From: CAWIXB01 sp963839955
Lineage (GTDB): Bacteria > Actinomycetota > Actinomycetes > JACCUZ01
Direction of reading: 5' to 3'
Length of the DNA stretch: 64,000 nt
Assembly: GCA_963839955.1 (NCBI GenBank)
Contig: CAWIXB010000001.1
Coordinates: forward strand, 2,356,001-2,420,000
The position numbers were made by a program, and so were the translations under genes. Below, in pieces: positions 9,484 to 17,390 of this stretch (within the stretch, counting starts at the first letter, position 1; the number at the start of each line of letters is the position of its first letter). The notes beneath the pieces were generated by a model that made no database searches, was not told the DNA's origin, and worked only from the letters and a program-made list of their open reading frames with translations.

Positions 9484-10176
9484 CTACGCAGTGTTCGAAC
9501 GACCGAAGGGGGCGGGCAGCGGGAGGGCGCGGGCGACCATCGAGAGGTAGGCCGATCGCGTCACCTCGACGGCTCCCAGGGTCTCCAGGTGGGGGGTCAG
9601 CCACTGCACGTCGATCAGGCGTTCGGGGCGGCCGTCGGCCCGCAGCAGCTCGACGAGAGCGACCAGTGCAACCTTGGATGCGTCGCGCTCGCGGTGGAAC
9701 ATCGACTCGCCGGCGAACAGGCCACCGACGGCCACTCCGTAGAGGCCGCCGGCCAGTCGCGCCTCGCCGGACTCGTCCGTCGTCCACGCCTCGACGCTGT
9801 GCGCCCACCCCTGCGCGTGCAGCACGGCGTACGCCGTGGCCATGTCCCGCCGGATCCATCCACCGGGTCGCTTCGGGTTGGCGCAGGCGGCGACGACCTC
9901 TCCGAAAGCCGTGTCCACCCGGATCTCGAAGCGCCGGCAGGACGCGCGCAGTGACCGGCTGACCCGCAGCCCGTCGAGGGGCAGCACGCCGCGTGGGTCG
10001 GGCGACCACCAGCCGACCGGGCCACGCCGCGAGAGCGGCATCGGAAAGACGCCGCGCCGGTAGGCCGCGATCAGCGTCGACGGCTCGAGGTCGGCGCCGA
10101 CAGCGACGAGGTCCTCGCCGTCGGGCATGGTGCCGAGGGCGAACTCGTAACGCGAGGGCGGTGGCTCCGGCGGCAC
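9484..10176 (-). CDS. aat: Leucyl/phenylalanyl-tRNA--protein transferase
   Basis: 230 residues from a GTG at 10176 that gives the usual start (PPEPPPSRYEF). The open frame upstream belongs to the kinase gene in another frame. Family motifs include DLVAVGADLEP, AYRRGVFPM, WWSPDPRGVLP, GGLYGVAVGGLFAGESMF and LIDVQW. The enzyme adds Leu or Phe to N-terminal Lys/Arg of proteins, marking them for N-degron proteolysis. It lies 10 nt after the upstream kinase gene and probably shares its transcript. The 170-nt gap to ctaC shows no clear element. Confidence 0.93.
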   Translation of the reverse strand: MPPEPPPSRYEFALGTMPDGEDLVAVGADLEPSTLIAAYRRGVFPMPLSRRGPVGWWSPDPRGVLPLDGLRVSRSLRASCRRFEIRVDTAFGEVVAACANPKRPGGWIRRDMATAYAVLHAQGWAHSVEAWTTDESGEARLAGGLYGVAVGGLFAGESMFHRERDASKVALVALVELLRADGRPERLIDVQWLTPHLETLGAVEVTRSAYLSMVARALPLPAPFGRSNTA

Positions 10177-10186
10177 GCGCGGACCG

Positions 10187-11173
10187 TCAGATGCTGGGGC
10201 AGTGCACGTGCGGCTCGACGTCGGCAACGGCCTCGGCGCCGTAGGCCTCCCCCAGACGGGCGAGGAATCCACCACGCGCGAGCTCGTACTCCTGTGTGCC
10301 CACCGTCTCGATGACGTAGGTGGCGAGCATGGAGCCCACCTGGGCACACCGCTCGAGCGAGAGCTCCCACGACAGGCCGGCGAGGAAGCCGGCCCGGAAC
10401 GCGTCGCCCACGCCGGTGGGGTCGAGCTTGCGCAGCTCCTTGGCGACCGGGACGTGGATCGTGTCCTGGCCCTTGCCCTCGATGCGGACACCGTCCTTGC
10501 CGAGCGTCGTGATGCGGACGCCGACTCGTTCGAGGATCTCGGCCGCGCTCCAGCCGGTCTTCTGCTCGGTCAGCGCAGCCTCGTACTCGTTGCTCAGCAG
10601 GTAGGTGGCGCCCTCGACGAGCTGGCGGATCGTGTCCCCTTCGGCGAACGCGAGCTGCTGCGAGGGATCGGCCGCGAACGCGAACCCGCGGGTGCGGCAC
10701 TCCTCGGTGTGGCGCAGCATCGCCTCGGGGTCGTTGGCGCCGATGAGCACGAGGTCGAGGTGCCCCAGCCGCTCGGCGATCGGCGCCAGCTCGATCTCGC
10801 GGGCCTCGCTCATCGCGCCGGCGTAGAACGACGCGATCTGCGCGTGGTCACTGTCGGTCGTGCAGATGAACCGCGCGGTGTGGCGAAGCTCGGAGGTGTG
10901 CACCGACGACGTGTCGACGCCGTGGCGCTCGAGCCAGGAGCGGTAGTCGGCGAAGTCGGGGCCGACGGCGCCCACGAGCAGCGGGTGCAGGCCGAGGCCG
11001 GCCATCCCGAAGGCGATGTTGGCCGCGACTCCGCCGCGGCGCACCTCCAGGTCGTCCACGAGGAAGGACAGCGAGATCTTGTCGAGCTGTTCGACCACCA
11101 GCGAGTCGGCAAACCGACCAGGGAACGTCATCAGGTGGTCGGTGGCGATCGAGCCGGTGACGGCGATGCGCAC
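10187..11173 (-). CDS. PfkB-family carbohydrate/adenosine kinase
   Basis: 328 residues from a GTG preceded by GAGGGGACC. It is a ribokinase-fold sugar kinase: RRGGVAANIAFGMAGLG near residue 45 is the substrate loop, and DPTGVGDAFRAGFLAGL near residue 250 holds the catalytic Asp and anion hole. From memory, it corresponds in order to the mycobacterial adenosine kinase between ctaC and the HesB gene, so adenosine is the most likely substrate. Ribose or another sugar is possible. It is divergent from the small gene at 11277. Confidence 0.85.
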   Translation of the reverse strand: MRIAVTGSIATDHLMTFPGRFADSLVVEQLDKISLSFLVDDLEVRRGGVAANIAFGMAGLGLHPLLVGAVGPDFADYRSWLERHGVDTSSVHTSELRHTARFICTTDSDHAQIASFYAGAMSEAREIELAPIAERLGHLDLVLIGANDPEAMLRHTEECRTRGFAFAADPSQQLAFAEGDTIRQLVEGATYLLSNEYEAALTEQKTGWSAAEILERVGVRITTLGKDGVRIEGKGQDTIHVPVAKELRKLDPTGVGDAFRAGFLAGLSWELSLERCAQVGSMLATYVIETVGTQEYELARGGFLARLGEAYGAEAVADVEPHVHCPSI

Positions 11174-11264
11174 GGGAGTGGTCCCCTCAAGTCGCTGCGT
11201 GGCGGTCCGGCGGGCACGCCAACACTACTGCGGGGTAGACGTTCCCCCGGGTCGCGTGTCCGCT

Positions 11265-11270
11265 TAGCCT
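11265..11270 (+). promoter_or_regulatory. -10 element (TAGCCT), predicted leaderless start
   Basis: TAGCCT fits the actinobacterial TANNNT -10 pattern and lies 6 nt before the GTG at 11277. The transcript should therefore begin at or next to the start codon. No ribosome binding site is visible. Confidence 0.5.
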
Positions 11271-11276
11271 GAGCCC

Positions 11277-11462
11277 GTGGCCGACTCCCCGGCGCCTGCG
11301 ACGTACTCCTTCTCGGACATGGCCGACGACTGTGCCGAGGTCCGCCGCCGCCTGCTGAGCCTGGCCCCACGGGCCACGGTGACCCTTCCCGCTCAGCGGG
11401 TCGTGCAGATCCCCGAGGTCGCGGTGGCCGCCGTCGCCGGGCTGAGCGACTACGGCGACTGA
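11277..11462 (+). CDS. Small hypothetical protein (61 aa)
   Basis: A GTG start sits just after a TANNNT-type -10. The peptide is not recognised. It is acidic at the N-terminus (SFSDMADDCAEVRRRL) and has a hydrophobic C-terminal half (QIPEVAVAAVAGLSDYGD). It has no signal peptide or metal motif. It lies 48 nt upstream of the large membrane-anchored gene and may be expressed with it. The evidence is the promoter placement and the position in an otherwise empty gap. Confidence 0.5.
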   Translation: MADSPAPATYSFSDMADDCAEVRRRLLSLAPRATVTLPAQRVVQIPEVAVAAVAGLSDYGD

Positions 11463-11510
11463 TCTGGCCCCGGTGGGGAACCGCACGGCGCCCACCCGCG
11501 TCCCACCCCC

Positions 11511-12983
11511 ATGAACGCCCAAACCGTACGTCGTGTCGTGCCGCTTGCCGCAGCAGCCGCCGTGCTGGCGGTCCTGGTCGGCGGAGCCGCCTTCCTGGGC
11601 GCCTTCGGCGCAGGTGGGTCGGGCTCCGAGGGGTCGGGGTCTGATGGAGCCGGCTCGGGCGCCAAGCCTCGCGCGTTGCAGCTGAGCAGCGTGCTGCCGG
11701 AGGGAAAGGCGGGCCAGGGCGGCTTCGAACTGCGCACGGACCTCCCCGACGGGCCCGCCGAGGGCGCCGTGCGTACCTTCGGCCGGCCCTCCCGCGAGGC
11801 GGTCGCCAAGCTTGCCCGGGCGCTCGGACTCGACGCGCAGGTCCGCGAGTCGCAGGGTTGGCTGGTCGCCCACGACGGTGCGGGAACACTGCGGGTACCG
11901 ACCGCGAACGGCAACACCTGGACCTTCAGCCGCGAAGGCGACCTCACCTGCATGACCAGCACCGGCGCAGCGCGGCCGGGCAGCCCGGAGTCCAGCGTCA
12001 CCGCCGAGATGCCGCCCGACGTCGCATGCCGCGTCCCGGGCGACGGCAGCGGCAGCAGCAGCGGCCAGCCCACGGGAAGCGTTTCGGAGGAGCAGGCCCG
12101 CAAGGTCGCCGGCCCGGTGCTCGAGGCTGTCGGCGCCGACGTCGACGAGGCAACTGTGCTGGTCCAGGGGGCCGCGGCGACCGTGTCGGTCGAGCCGGCG
12201 CTCGGTGGGTCGGCGACCACCGGTGTCCCGATCACGCTCACGATCGACAGCGTCGGTGTCCGTGGCGGGCAAGGTGTGCTCGGGCCGGTCTCCGAGGGCG
12301 ACACCTATCCCCTGATCGGAGCAAAGGAGGCGTTCGAGCGGCTCAACAGCCTGCCGGTGCCGGCGGCCCAGCTGGTCTGCCCCGACGCCACCGAAGGATC
12401 CTTCGCTCCGCTGGCCTGCACCGACTCGCGGACCGTGGTGGGTGCGGAGCTGGGCCTGTCGCTGCAGTGGGAGGCCGACCGGCCGCTGCTCGTCCCGTCC
12501 TGGCTGTTCCGGGTGGCGAAGGTCGACCGGCCGGTCGCGATCGTGGCCGTAGACCCGGCGTACCTCGAACTGCCCACGGACAGCCCGCTCCCGACCGGCG
12601 AGCCGACCAGCGTCCCCGGCTCACCCGGCACCGGCGGCGGTGCTCCGGGCTCGACCGGTACCGCGCTGCCGCCCGATCCGGGCGAGCCGACGATGCCCTC
12701 CGCCGCGCCCGCGCCCGCCACTCGCTTCGCGGTGACCCAGCTCGACGCACGCACGCTGTCGGTGAAGTTCTTCGGCGGCGCGCCTGCGTGCTTCAGCTAC
12801 CGGGTGGAGGCCGCCGAGGACAGCGACACGGTGCGGCTCGACCTGCAGGAAACCGTCTCGAGCAACGCGCGGTGCATCGAGCTGGCGAAGGAATACACCA
12901 AGCGGGTCATGCTGGATCGGCCTCTTGGCGACCGTCGGGTCGTCGACGGCGAGTCGGGCCAGCAGGTCAAGGTGGGCCGCTGA
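11511..12983 (+). CDS. Membrane-anchored extracytoplasmic protein of unknown function
   Basis: 490 residues. One N-terminal hydrophobic segment (about residues 10-32) is followed by a Gly/Ser-rich linker and a long exported domain. A Pro/Thr/Gly-rich low-complexity stretch covers about residues 360-400, followed by a final folded domain of about 90 residues with two Cys (CFSYRVE and RCIEL). No enzymatic motif is seen. Its place between the kinase and erpA matches an uncharacterised mycobacterial membrane protein in the same order. A strong bidirectional hairpin ends it. Confidence 0.8.
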   Translation: MNAQTVRRVVPLAAAAAVLAVLVGGAAFLGAFGAGGSGSEGSGSDGAGSGAKPRALQLSSVLPEGKAGQGGFELRTDLPDGPAEGAVRTFGRPSREAVAKLARALGLDAQVRESQGWLVAHDGAGTLRVPTANGNTWTFSREGDLTCMTSTGAARPGSPESSVTAEMPPDVACRVPGDGSGSSSGQPTGSVSEEQARKVAGPVLEAVGADVDEATVLVQGAAATVSVEPALGGSATTGVPITLTIDSVGVRGGQGVLGPVSEGDTYPLIGAKEAFERLNSLPVPAAQLVCPDATEGSFAPLACTDSRTVVGAELGLSLQWEADRPLLVPSWLFRVAKVDRPVAIVAVDPAYLELPTDSPLPTGEPTSVPGSPGTGGGAPGSTGTALPPDPGEPTMPSAAPAPATRFAVTQLDARTLSVKFFGGAPACFSYRVEAAEDSDTVRLDLQETVSSNARCIELAKEYTKRVMLDRPLGDRRVVDGESGQQVKVGR

Positions 12984-13038
12984 CCGCCCGCCCGCCAGGT
13001 AAGAAGTCACCGCCCGCCCGGCAAGAAGTCACTGCATG

Positions 13039-13073
13039 ACGAAGGGCGCCACCGAATCGGTGGCGCCCTTCGT
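13039..13073. terminator. Bidirectional intrinsic terminator
   Basis: A 16-bp perfect stem (13039-13054 with 13058-13073; arms begin ACGAAGGGCGCC) has a 3-nt AAT loop. It lies between the convergent ends of the gene at 11511-12983 and erpA and should stop transcription from both sides. An imperfect direct repeat (CCGCCCGCCCG followed by AAGAAGTCAC, twice) fills 12983-13031 before it. Confidence 0.85.
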
Positions 13074-13081
13074 CGTACGGG

Positions 13082-13432
13082 TTAGTGGAACGAGTCGCCG
13101 CAGGCGCACGACCCGCCGGCGTTCGGGTTGTCGATGGTGAAGCCCTGCTTCTCGATGGTGTCGACGAAGTCGATGGTGGCGCCGCCGAGGTAGGGGGCGC
13201 TCATCCGGTCGACGACGACGCCGACGCCGCCGAAGTCCTTGACCACGTCGCCGTCGAGGGCACGCTCGTCGAAGAAGAGCTGGTAGCGCAGACCCGAGCA
13301 GCCACCCGGCTGTACGGCGACGCGCAGCTGGAGGTCTGTGCGACCCTCTTGCTCCAACAGGCCCTTGACCTTGCTCGCGGCAGCGTCGGTGAGCGCGATG
13401 CTCTGCTGCGCGGTCTCGTCCTGAACGGTCAT
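13082..13432 (-). CDS. erpA: HesB/IscA/ErpA-type iron-sulfur cluster insertion protein
   Basis: 116 residues with AGGAGC upstream of the ATG. The A-type carrier motif is complete: GGCSGLRY near residue 44 and CACGDSF at the C-terminus give the three conserved cysteines. It delivers Fe-S clusters to apo-proteins. In this window QcrA and LipA are plausible clients (inference). It is a single gene followed by the shared terminator. Confidence 0.94.
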   Translation of the reverse strand: MTVQDETAQQSIALTDAAASKVKGLLEQEGRTDLQLRVAVQPGGCSGLRYQLFFDERALDGDVVKDFGGVGVVVDRMSAPYLGGATIDFVDTIEKQGFTIDNPNAGGSCACGDSFH

Positions 13433-13518
13433 GCGGCTGCTCCTGATCGCGTCGGTTGGTCGATCTCCGAGACGAACGTACCCGCCCTGAGGATCATTCC
13501 AACTCCATGGTTACACAG

Positions 13519-14607
13519 TTAGCGCGACCAGGTGCGCGCTACCCGCTCCGCGAGCGCGGCGAGCCCGTCGTGGTGGGTGTGACCTCGCTCACCGGCAGGC
13601 AGGTCCACGATGGCGTACGCCGAGTCGATGCCCGCGTTGGACAGCTCCCGCCGCCCGACCTCCACCCGGCCGGCCAGGACCACCGTGGGCCGGCCCGTCT
13701 GCTGCCCGACCCGGGCCACCCCGGCCACGACCTTGCCGCGCAGTGACTGCCAGTCGAAGGCGCCCTCGCCGGTGACCAGCAGGTCCGCCGCGCCGGCCCG
13801 CTCGGTGAAGTGGGTGGCGTCGAGGGCGAGCTGAGCGCCGGGCACCCGCTCGGCGCCGAGCAGGATGAGCCCGAAGCCAAGGCCACCGGCCGCCCCCGCC
13901 CCGGGCTTCACGGCCAGTCCGCCGTCTGTGACGGTGGCCCAGATGCGCAGGGCGTTCTCCAGCCGCTCCCGGGCCGCCCGGTCGGCGCCCTTCTGGGTGC
14001 CGAAGCCGTGCGTCGCGCCCGAGTCGCCGAGCAGGGGTGCGTCGACGTCGCTGGCGATGATGAGCTCGACGCCCTCGAGTCGTTCGCGGGCCTTCGAGAG
14101 GTCGGCCTCAGTGACGTCGGCGAGGGCAGCGCCTCCGCGGCGGAGCCGGTCCTCGGGCTGGGCGCCGAGTGCTGCGAGAGCACCGGAGCCGCCGTCGTTG
14201 GTGCCCGAGCCGCCGAGCCCAACCACGACTCGGCGGGCCCCGGCCTCCAGTGCGGTGATGATCAGTTCGCCGACGCCGTACGTCGTGGTGACCTCGGGTT
14301 CGCGACGGTCTTCCGGAATCAGGTGCAGCCCGGCGGCCTCGGCGCACTCGACGTACGCCGTGCCCTCGTGGACGAGCACGCTCGCCGGCACCGGATCGCC
14401 GAGCGGCCCGGTCACCGTTGCGGTGTGCAGGTCTCCGCCGAGCGAGGTGTGCAGGACGTCGATGAAGCCCGGCCCTCCGTCGGAGAGCGGCAGCATTTCG
14501 AGCTCGTCGCGGGGGACACTGCGCAGCCAGCCGTCCTTGATCGCCTCCGCGGCCTCGGTGGCGGTGAGCGTGCCCGCGAACTTGTCAGGGGCGACCAGGA
14601 TGCGCAT
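13519..14607 (-). CDS. Glycerate kinase (GlxK/GarK family)
   Basis: 362 residues from the ATG at 14607, where the family N-terminus MRILVAPDKFAGTLTA begins. The frame continues 36 codons upstream without family similarity. Typical motifs include LPLSDGGPGFIDVL, VVGLGGSGTNDGG and VTGEGAFDWQSLRGK. It phosphorylates D-glycerate for entry to glycolysis. It follows the mycobacterial order HesB-glycerate kinase and is divergent from the VOC gene. Confidence 0.93.
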   Translation of the reverse strand: MRILVAPDKFAGTLTATEAAEAIKDGWLRSVPRDELEMLPLSDGGPGFIDVLHTSLGGDLHTATVTGPLGDPVPASVLVHEGTAYVECAEAAGLHLIPEDRREPEVTTTYGVGELIITALEAGARRVVVGLGGSGTNDGGSGALAALGAQPEDRLRRGGAALADVTEADLSKARERLEGVELIIASDVDAPLLGDSGATHGFGTQKGADRAARERLENALRIWATVTDGGLAVKPGAGAAGGLGFGLILLGAERVPGAQLALDATHFTERAGAADLLVTGEGAFDWQSLRGKVVAGVARVGQQTGRPTVVLAGRVEVGRRELSNAGIDSAYAIVDLPAGERGHTHHDGLAALAERVARTWSR

Positions 14608-14652
14608 GCCGGTCAGTCTTCCCCGGTTGCCCGTTGGCCTCACCACTACCCC

Positions 14653-14658
14653 TAGCAT
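14653..14658 (+). promoter_or_regulatory. -10 element (TAGCAT), predicted leaderless start
   Basis: TAGCAT lies 7 nt before the GTG at 14666, which implies a leaderless mRNA for the VOC gene. No Shine-Dalgarno sequence is present. Confidence 0.5.
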
Positions 14659-14665
14659 CGGCGAC

Positions 14666-15079
14666 GTGGCCTGGCGACCTGTCCCGATCCTGCCCTCGCG
14701 CGACGTGGCGATCACGCGCTCGTTCTGGGAGTCCCTCGGCTTCCATGTCGTCGATGCGTCGCCGAACGACGAGCCCTATCTGATCGCGGAGCGCGAGCAC
14801 GCCGAACTCCACTTCTTCTCGCTGCCCGACCTCGACCCCGCGACGTCGTCGCACAAGTGCTACATCGCGGTGGCCGACGTCGACGCGACGTACGCCGAGT
14901 GGTCGCAGCTGGGTCTCGCCGACTCCGGCCCCGGGTCGATCGGCGAGCCGGTGACGATGCCCTGGCAGCTGCGCGAGAGCGCGCTCATCGACCCCAACGG
15001 CACCCTCGTCCGCCTCGCCTCCCCCACCCAGACTCCAACCTCAACCTCAACCTCAACCTCAACCTCAACCTCAACCTAA
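14666..15079 (+). CDS. VOC-superfamily (glyoxalase/bleomycin-resistance-like) protein with TS-repeat tail
   Basis: 137 residues from a GTG 7 nt after TAGCAT. The fold is recognisable from RPVPILPSRDVAITRSFWESLGF, the HAELHFF strand and a C-terminal IDPNGTLVRLAS. It resembles bleomycin-binding members with one paired beta-alpha-beta-beta-beta module. The last 13 or so residues are alternating Thr-Ser, encoded by the CAACCT hexanucleotide array that runs through and past the stop codon. The tail is probably a recent slippage product and not part of the fold. The ligand is unknown. Confidence 0.82.
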   Translation: MAWRPVPILPSRDVAITRSFWESLGFHVVDASPNDEPYLIAEREHAELHFFSLPDLDPATSSHKCYIAVADVDATYAEWSQLGLADSGPGSIGEPVTMPWQLRESALIDPNGTLVRLASPTQTPTSTSTSTSTSTST

Positions 15080-15131
15080 ACGGCAACGGCAACCGCAACC
15101 GCAACCGCAACCGCAACCGCAACCGCAACAA
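15036..15131 (+). repeat. Hexanucleotide microsatellite, 16 units
   Basis: Seven perfect CAACCT units (15036-15077) are followed by AAACGG, CAACGG, six perfect CAACCG units (15090-15125) and CAACAA. The array starts inside the VOC gene, supplies its Thr-Ser tail, contains the TAA stop at 15077-15079 and continues 52 nt beyond. A unit gain or loss changes the tail by two residues without a frameshift. Confidence 0.95.
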
Positions 15132-15138
15132 ATCATCA

Positions 15139-15283
15139 GTGATCATGCAGTTGTGCAGGCCCAGCGCATAAGTGCAGGTCAGCCCACCCCTCACCCACAG
15201 GTGATCATGCAGTTGTGCGAACGCGCCGCGAACCACGGGTCAGCGCGCCCCAACTCACAGGTGACCGTCAGTCATGCGGTTCG
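15139..15283 (+). repeat. 62-bp repeat family, forward copies
   Basis: The 18-bp core GTGATCATGCAGTTGTGC occurs exactly at 15139-15156 and 15201-15218, 62 bp apart. A decayed copy starts at 15261. The DNA between cores is related to that in the inverted copies at 15436-15577 (shared GCAGGTCAGC and a CACCC-rich end). The core contains the palindrome TGATCA. No ORF explains the block. Confidence 0.9.
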
Positions 15284-15435
15284 GTGGCAATTGACTCGTG
15301 GGCCGGTCAGTAATGAGGTCGCGGGATGGTCGCTTGCGTAGTCAATCGTGGCCAACCCGGCTACTTGTCGATGACGGCGCTGCGGGAGGACGGGGTGCTA
15401 GGCCTCGAGGATGATCGCGGCGAATCAGGCGAGCC

Positions 15436-15577
15436 ACACATCTGCATGATCACCACGGGGTGGGAGGTGCGCTGACCTGCGCCGATGGGCCGGGGCTGCA
15501 CAACTGCATGATCACCACGGGGTGGGAGGTGCGCTGACCTGCGCTGATGGGCCGGGGCTGCACAACTGCATGATCAC
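15436..15577 (-). repeat. 62-bp repeat family, inverted copies
   Basis: Three cores in the opposite orientation lie at 15436-15453 (a few mismatches), 15498-15515 and 15560-15577 (both exact), each 62 bp apart. The two full units between them differ at one base. The 15284-15435 spacer between the forward and inverted sets has no gene or other recognisable element. The 528-nt stretch 15080-15607 is therefore non-coding and mostly repeats. Confidence 0.9.
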
Positions 15578-15607
15578 CTGTGAAGGGTGTTCTTTGATGG
15601 CTGATCG

Positions 15608-16177
15608 CTAGAGGCCGGGGGCGTTCCAGACGGGGAACCAGCGGGAGAGGTCGCCCTCGATGACGAGGTCGCCCGCGAGCAGGCCGCGGATCCGCAGCTC
15701 GAGGGCCGTGTCGCGCTGCTCGCCGTCCTTCGGCGCGAACGGGTAGAACGTGCCGCGCTTGTAGAGGTAGACGAGGCCGGCCCGCTGCCCGGACGGGTTG
15801 GCGAAGCCGACGATCGAACAGAGCAGGGACGGGCCGAAACCTTGGTCCTGCAACGTCGAGTTGACCGCGTGCAGCTCCGTCACGAGAGCCGAGATGTCGC
15901 TCGGCGGCTGCTCGCACAACAGCCAGGTGAAGCCGAACTGGTCGGTGCTCGCCTCCACCTTCGGCCCGCCGTCGGCGTCGAGCAGCGCCTGGATGTCGGA
16001 CTGCATCGCCGAGAACGCGCCGCCCTCGGCCGCCCGGAAGCACACCGAACCCCTGCCCGTGGGCGCGAAGTCGGCGGCCGACTGCAGGGTCAGGGCGGCG
16101 TTCGGTACGGCGAAGAGCTGGTCGAGGTTCGGAGCGGGCGGTTTGCTGCGACCGAGGACCTTGTCGAGAAAGCCCAT
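15608..16177 (-). CDS. pspAB: PspA-associated protein PspAB
   Basis: 189 residues. The N-terminal MGFLDKVLGRSKPPAPN and the two-lobed body (ALVTELHAVNSTLQDQGFGPSLLCSIVGF; LYKRGTFYPFAP; a C-terminal WFPVWNAPGL) match the PspAB family found next to PspA in actinobacteria. Its biochemical role is unknown. The start overlaps the htpX stop (ATGA), making it the last gene of pspA-pspAA-htpX-pspAB. No signal peptide or helix pair is seen, so it is cytoplasmic. Confidence 0.85.
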   Translation of the reverse strand: MGFLDKVLGRSKPPAPNLDQLFAVPNAALTLQSAADFAPTGRGSVCFRAAEGGAFSAMQSDIQALLDADGGPKVEASTDQFGFTWLLCEQPPSDISALVTELHAVNSTLQDQGFGPSLLCSIVGFANPSGQRAGLVYLYKRGTFYPFAPKDGEQRDTALELRIRGLLAGDLVIEGDLSRWFPVWNAPGL

Positions 16178-17106
16178 CAGAGCATCGGCTTGCCGAGCTC
16201 GGCCGAGATCTTGTTGAGCTGGTCGATGCGGCGCTCGATCGGCGGGTGCGTCGAGAACAGAGACGAGAGGTCGAACTTGTCGCTGATCGCCGGCGCGAAG
16301 AAGAACGCGTTGTAGGCCTCGGCCTGCCGCAAGTCGCGCACCGGGATGCGCGCCATGTCACCGGTGATCTTCACCAGCGCACTCGCCAGCGCGGACGGCT
16401 GGCCCGTGAGGTAGGCGCCCGCACGATCGGCCGCGAGCTCGCGGTAGCGCGAGAGCACCCGGATGAGCAGGTAGCTGATCGCATAGACGAGGACGCTGAC
16501 CAGCATCACGACGAGGAAGACGATGGCCCCGTTTTGGTCACGGCCGCCGCGACGGCCGCCACCCATCATCCCGCTCCACATCATCGAGCGGGTGAGGAAG
16601 CCGGCCAGCACGGCGACGAAGGACGCAACGGTCATCACCGTCACGTCGCGGTGTGCGACGTGGGAGAGCTCGTGGGACAGGACGGCTTCGAGCTCTCGCT
16701 CGTCGAGGCGGCGCAGCACGCCGGTGGTCACGCACACGACCGCGCGATCGGGGCTGCGGCCGGTCGCGAACGCGTTCGGCAGGTCGGTGTCGGCGATCGC
16801 CACGGCAGGCTTGGGCATGTCGGCCAGCGCGCACAGCCGGTCGACGATGGCGTGCAGCTGCGGCGCCTCCTGGGGCGAGACCACCCGGCCCCGCATGGCG
16901 GCAAGCGCCATGCGGTCGGAGAAGTACCACTGCGCGTACAGCGCACCGCCGCTGATGACGAGCGCAAGCAGCAGGCCCGGCACGCTGTTGCCGAACAGGA
17001 CGAACATCGCCCCGCACAGCACGACGTAGAGCAGGCCGAGCAGGAAGATCGTGACGCCCATCCGGACGCTCAGACCACGATCAGGCAGGTAGCGGGAACT
17101 CGCCAT
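16177..17106 (-). CDS. htpX: HtpX-type membrane zinc metalloprotease (M48)
   Basis: 309 residues. Two N-terminal membrane helices are followed by the zinc-binding HELSH motif near residue 143, with a second ligand in the RYRELAADRAGAYLTG segment near 225, and two further helices after the catalytic motif. The C-terminal THPPIERRI is the family signature. It degrades damaged membrane proteins. Overlap with pspAA and pspAB ties it to the Psp membrane-stress response. Confidence 0.94.
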   Translation of the reverse strand: MASSRYLPDRGLSVRMGVTIFLLGLLYVVLCGAMFVLFGNSVPGLLLALVISGGALYAQWYFSDRMALAAMRGRVVSPQEAPQLHAIVDRLCALADMPKPAVAIADTDLPNAFATGRSPDRAVVCVTTGVLRRLDERELEAVLSHELSHVAHRDVTVMTVASFVAVLAGFLTRSMMWSGMMGGGRRGGRDQNGAIVFLVVMLVSVLVYAISYLLIRVLSRYRELAADRAGAYLTGQPSALASALVKITGDMARIPVRDLRQAEAYNAFFFAPAISDKFDLSSLFSTHPPIERRIDQLNKISAELGKPML

Positions 17107-17390
17107 CAGCCGGGGATCAGCCCCTCGTCGCTCCCCTCGAGGAGTGCGCGGACGTCGTCGAGGTCGCTGTCCTCGCCGGGCAGCGCCGCGTCCGACGGCT
17201 GCAGCGAGTCATCGGGGAGTCGCGTCCCGATGGCGCGGACCTTCGCGAGCAGGTCGGCGAGGGCTGCGCGGAACGCCGCCTCGTCGCCGGACGTGACCGT
17301 CTGCTCGAGACCCGAGTCGAGCGCGTTGAGGACGTCGCCGTGCGTGCCCTCCACGTCGTACTGCCCCTCGCCCATGATGCGGATGATCAC
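17106..17390 (-). CDS. pspAA: PspA-associated protein PspAA
   Basis: 94 residues from a GTG overlapping the pspA stop (GTGA). The sequence MIIRIMGEGQYDVEG with a following helical region (LNALDSGLEQTVTSGDEAAF) is the PspAA signature. The C-terminus is acidic. The function is not known beyond association with PspA. Its stop overlaps the htpX start by 1 nt. Confidence 0.88.
   Translation of the reverse strand: MIIRIMGEGQYDVEGTHGDVLNALDSGLEQTVTSGDEAAFRAALADLLAKVRAIGTRLPDDSLQPSDAALPGEDSDLDDVRALLEGSDEGLIPG

Noticed and set aside
15291..15316. TTGACT and TAATGA as a promoter inside the repeat block
   Set aside because: Spacing of 14 bp is too short and no gene follows.
15139..15577. CRISPR array
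   Set aside because: The sequences between cores are homologous to each other and the orientation flips. There are no cas genes.
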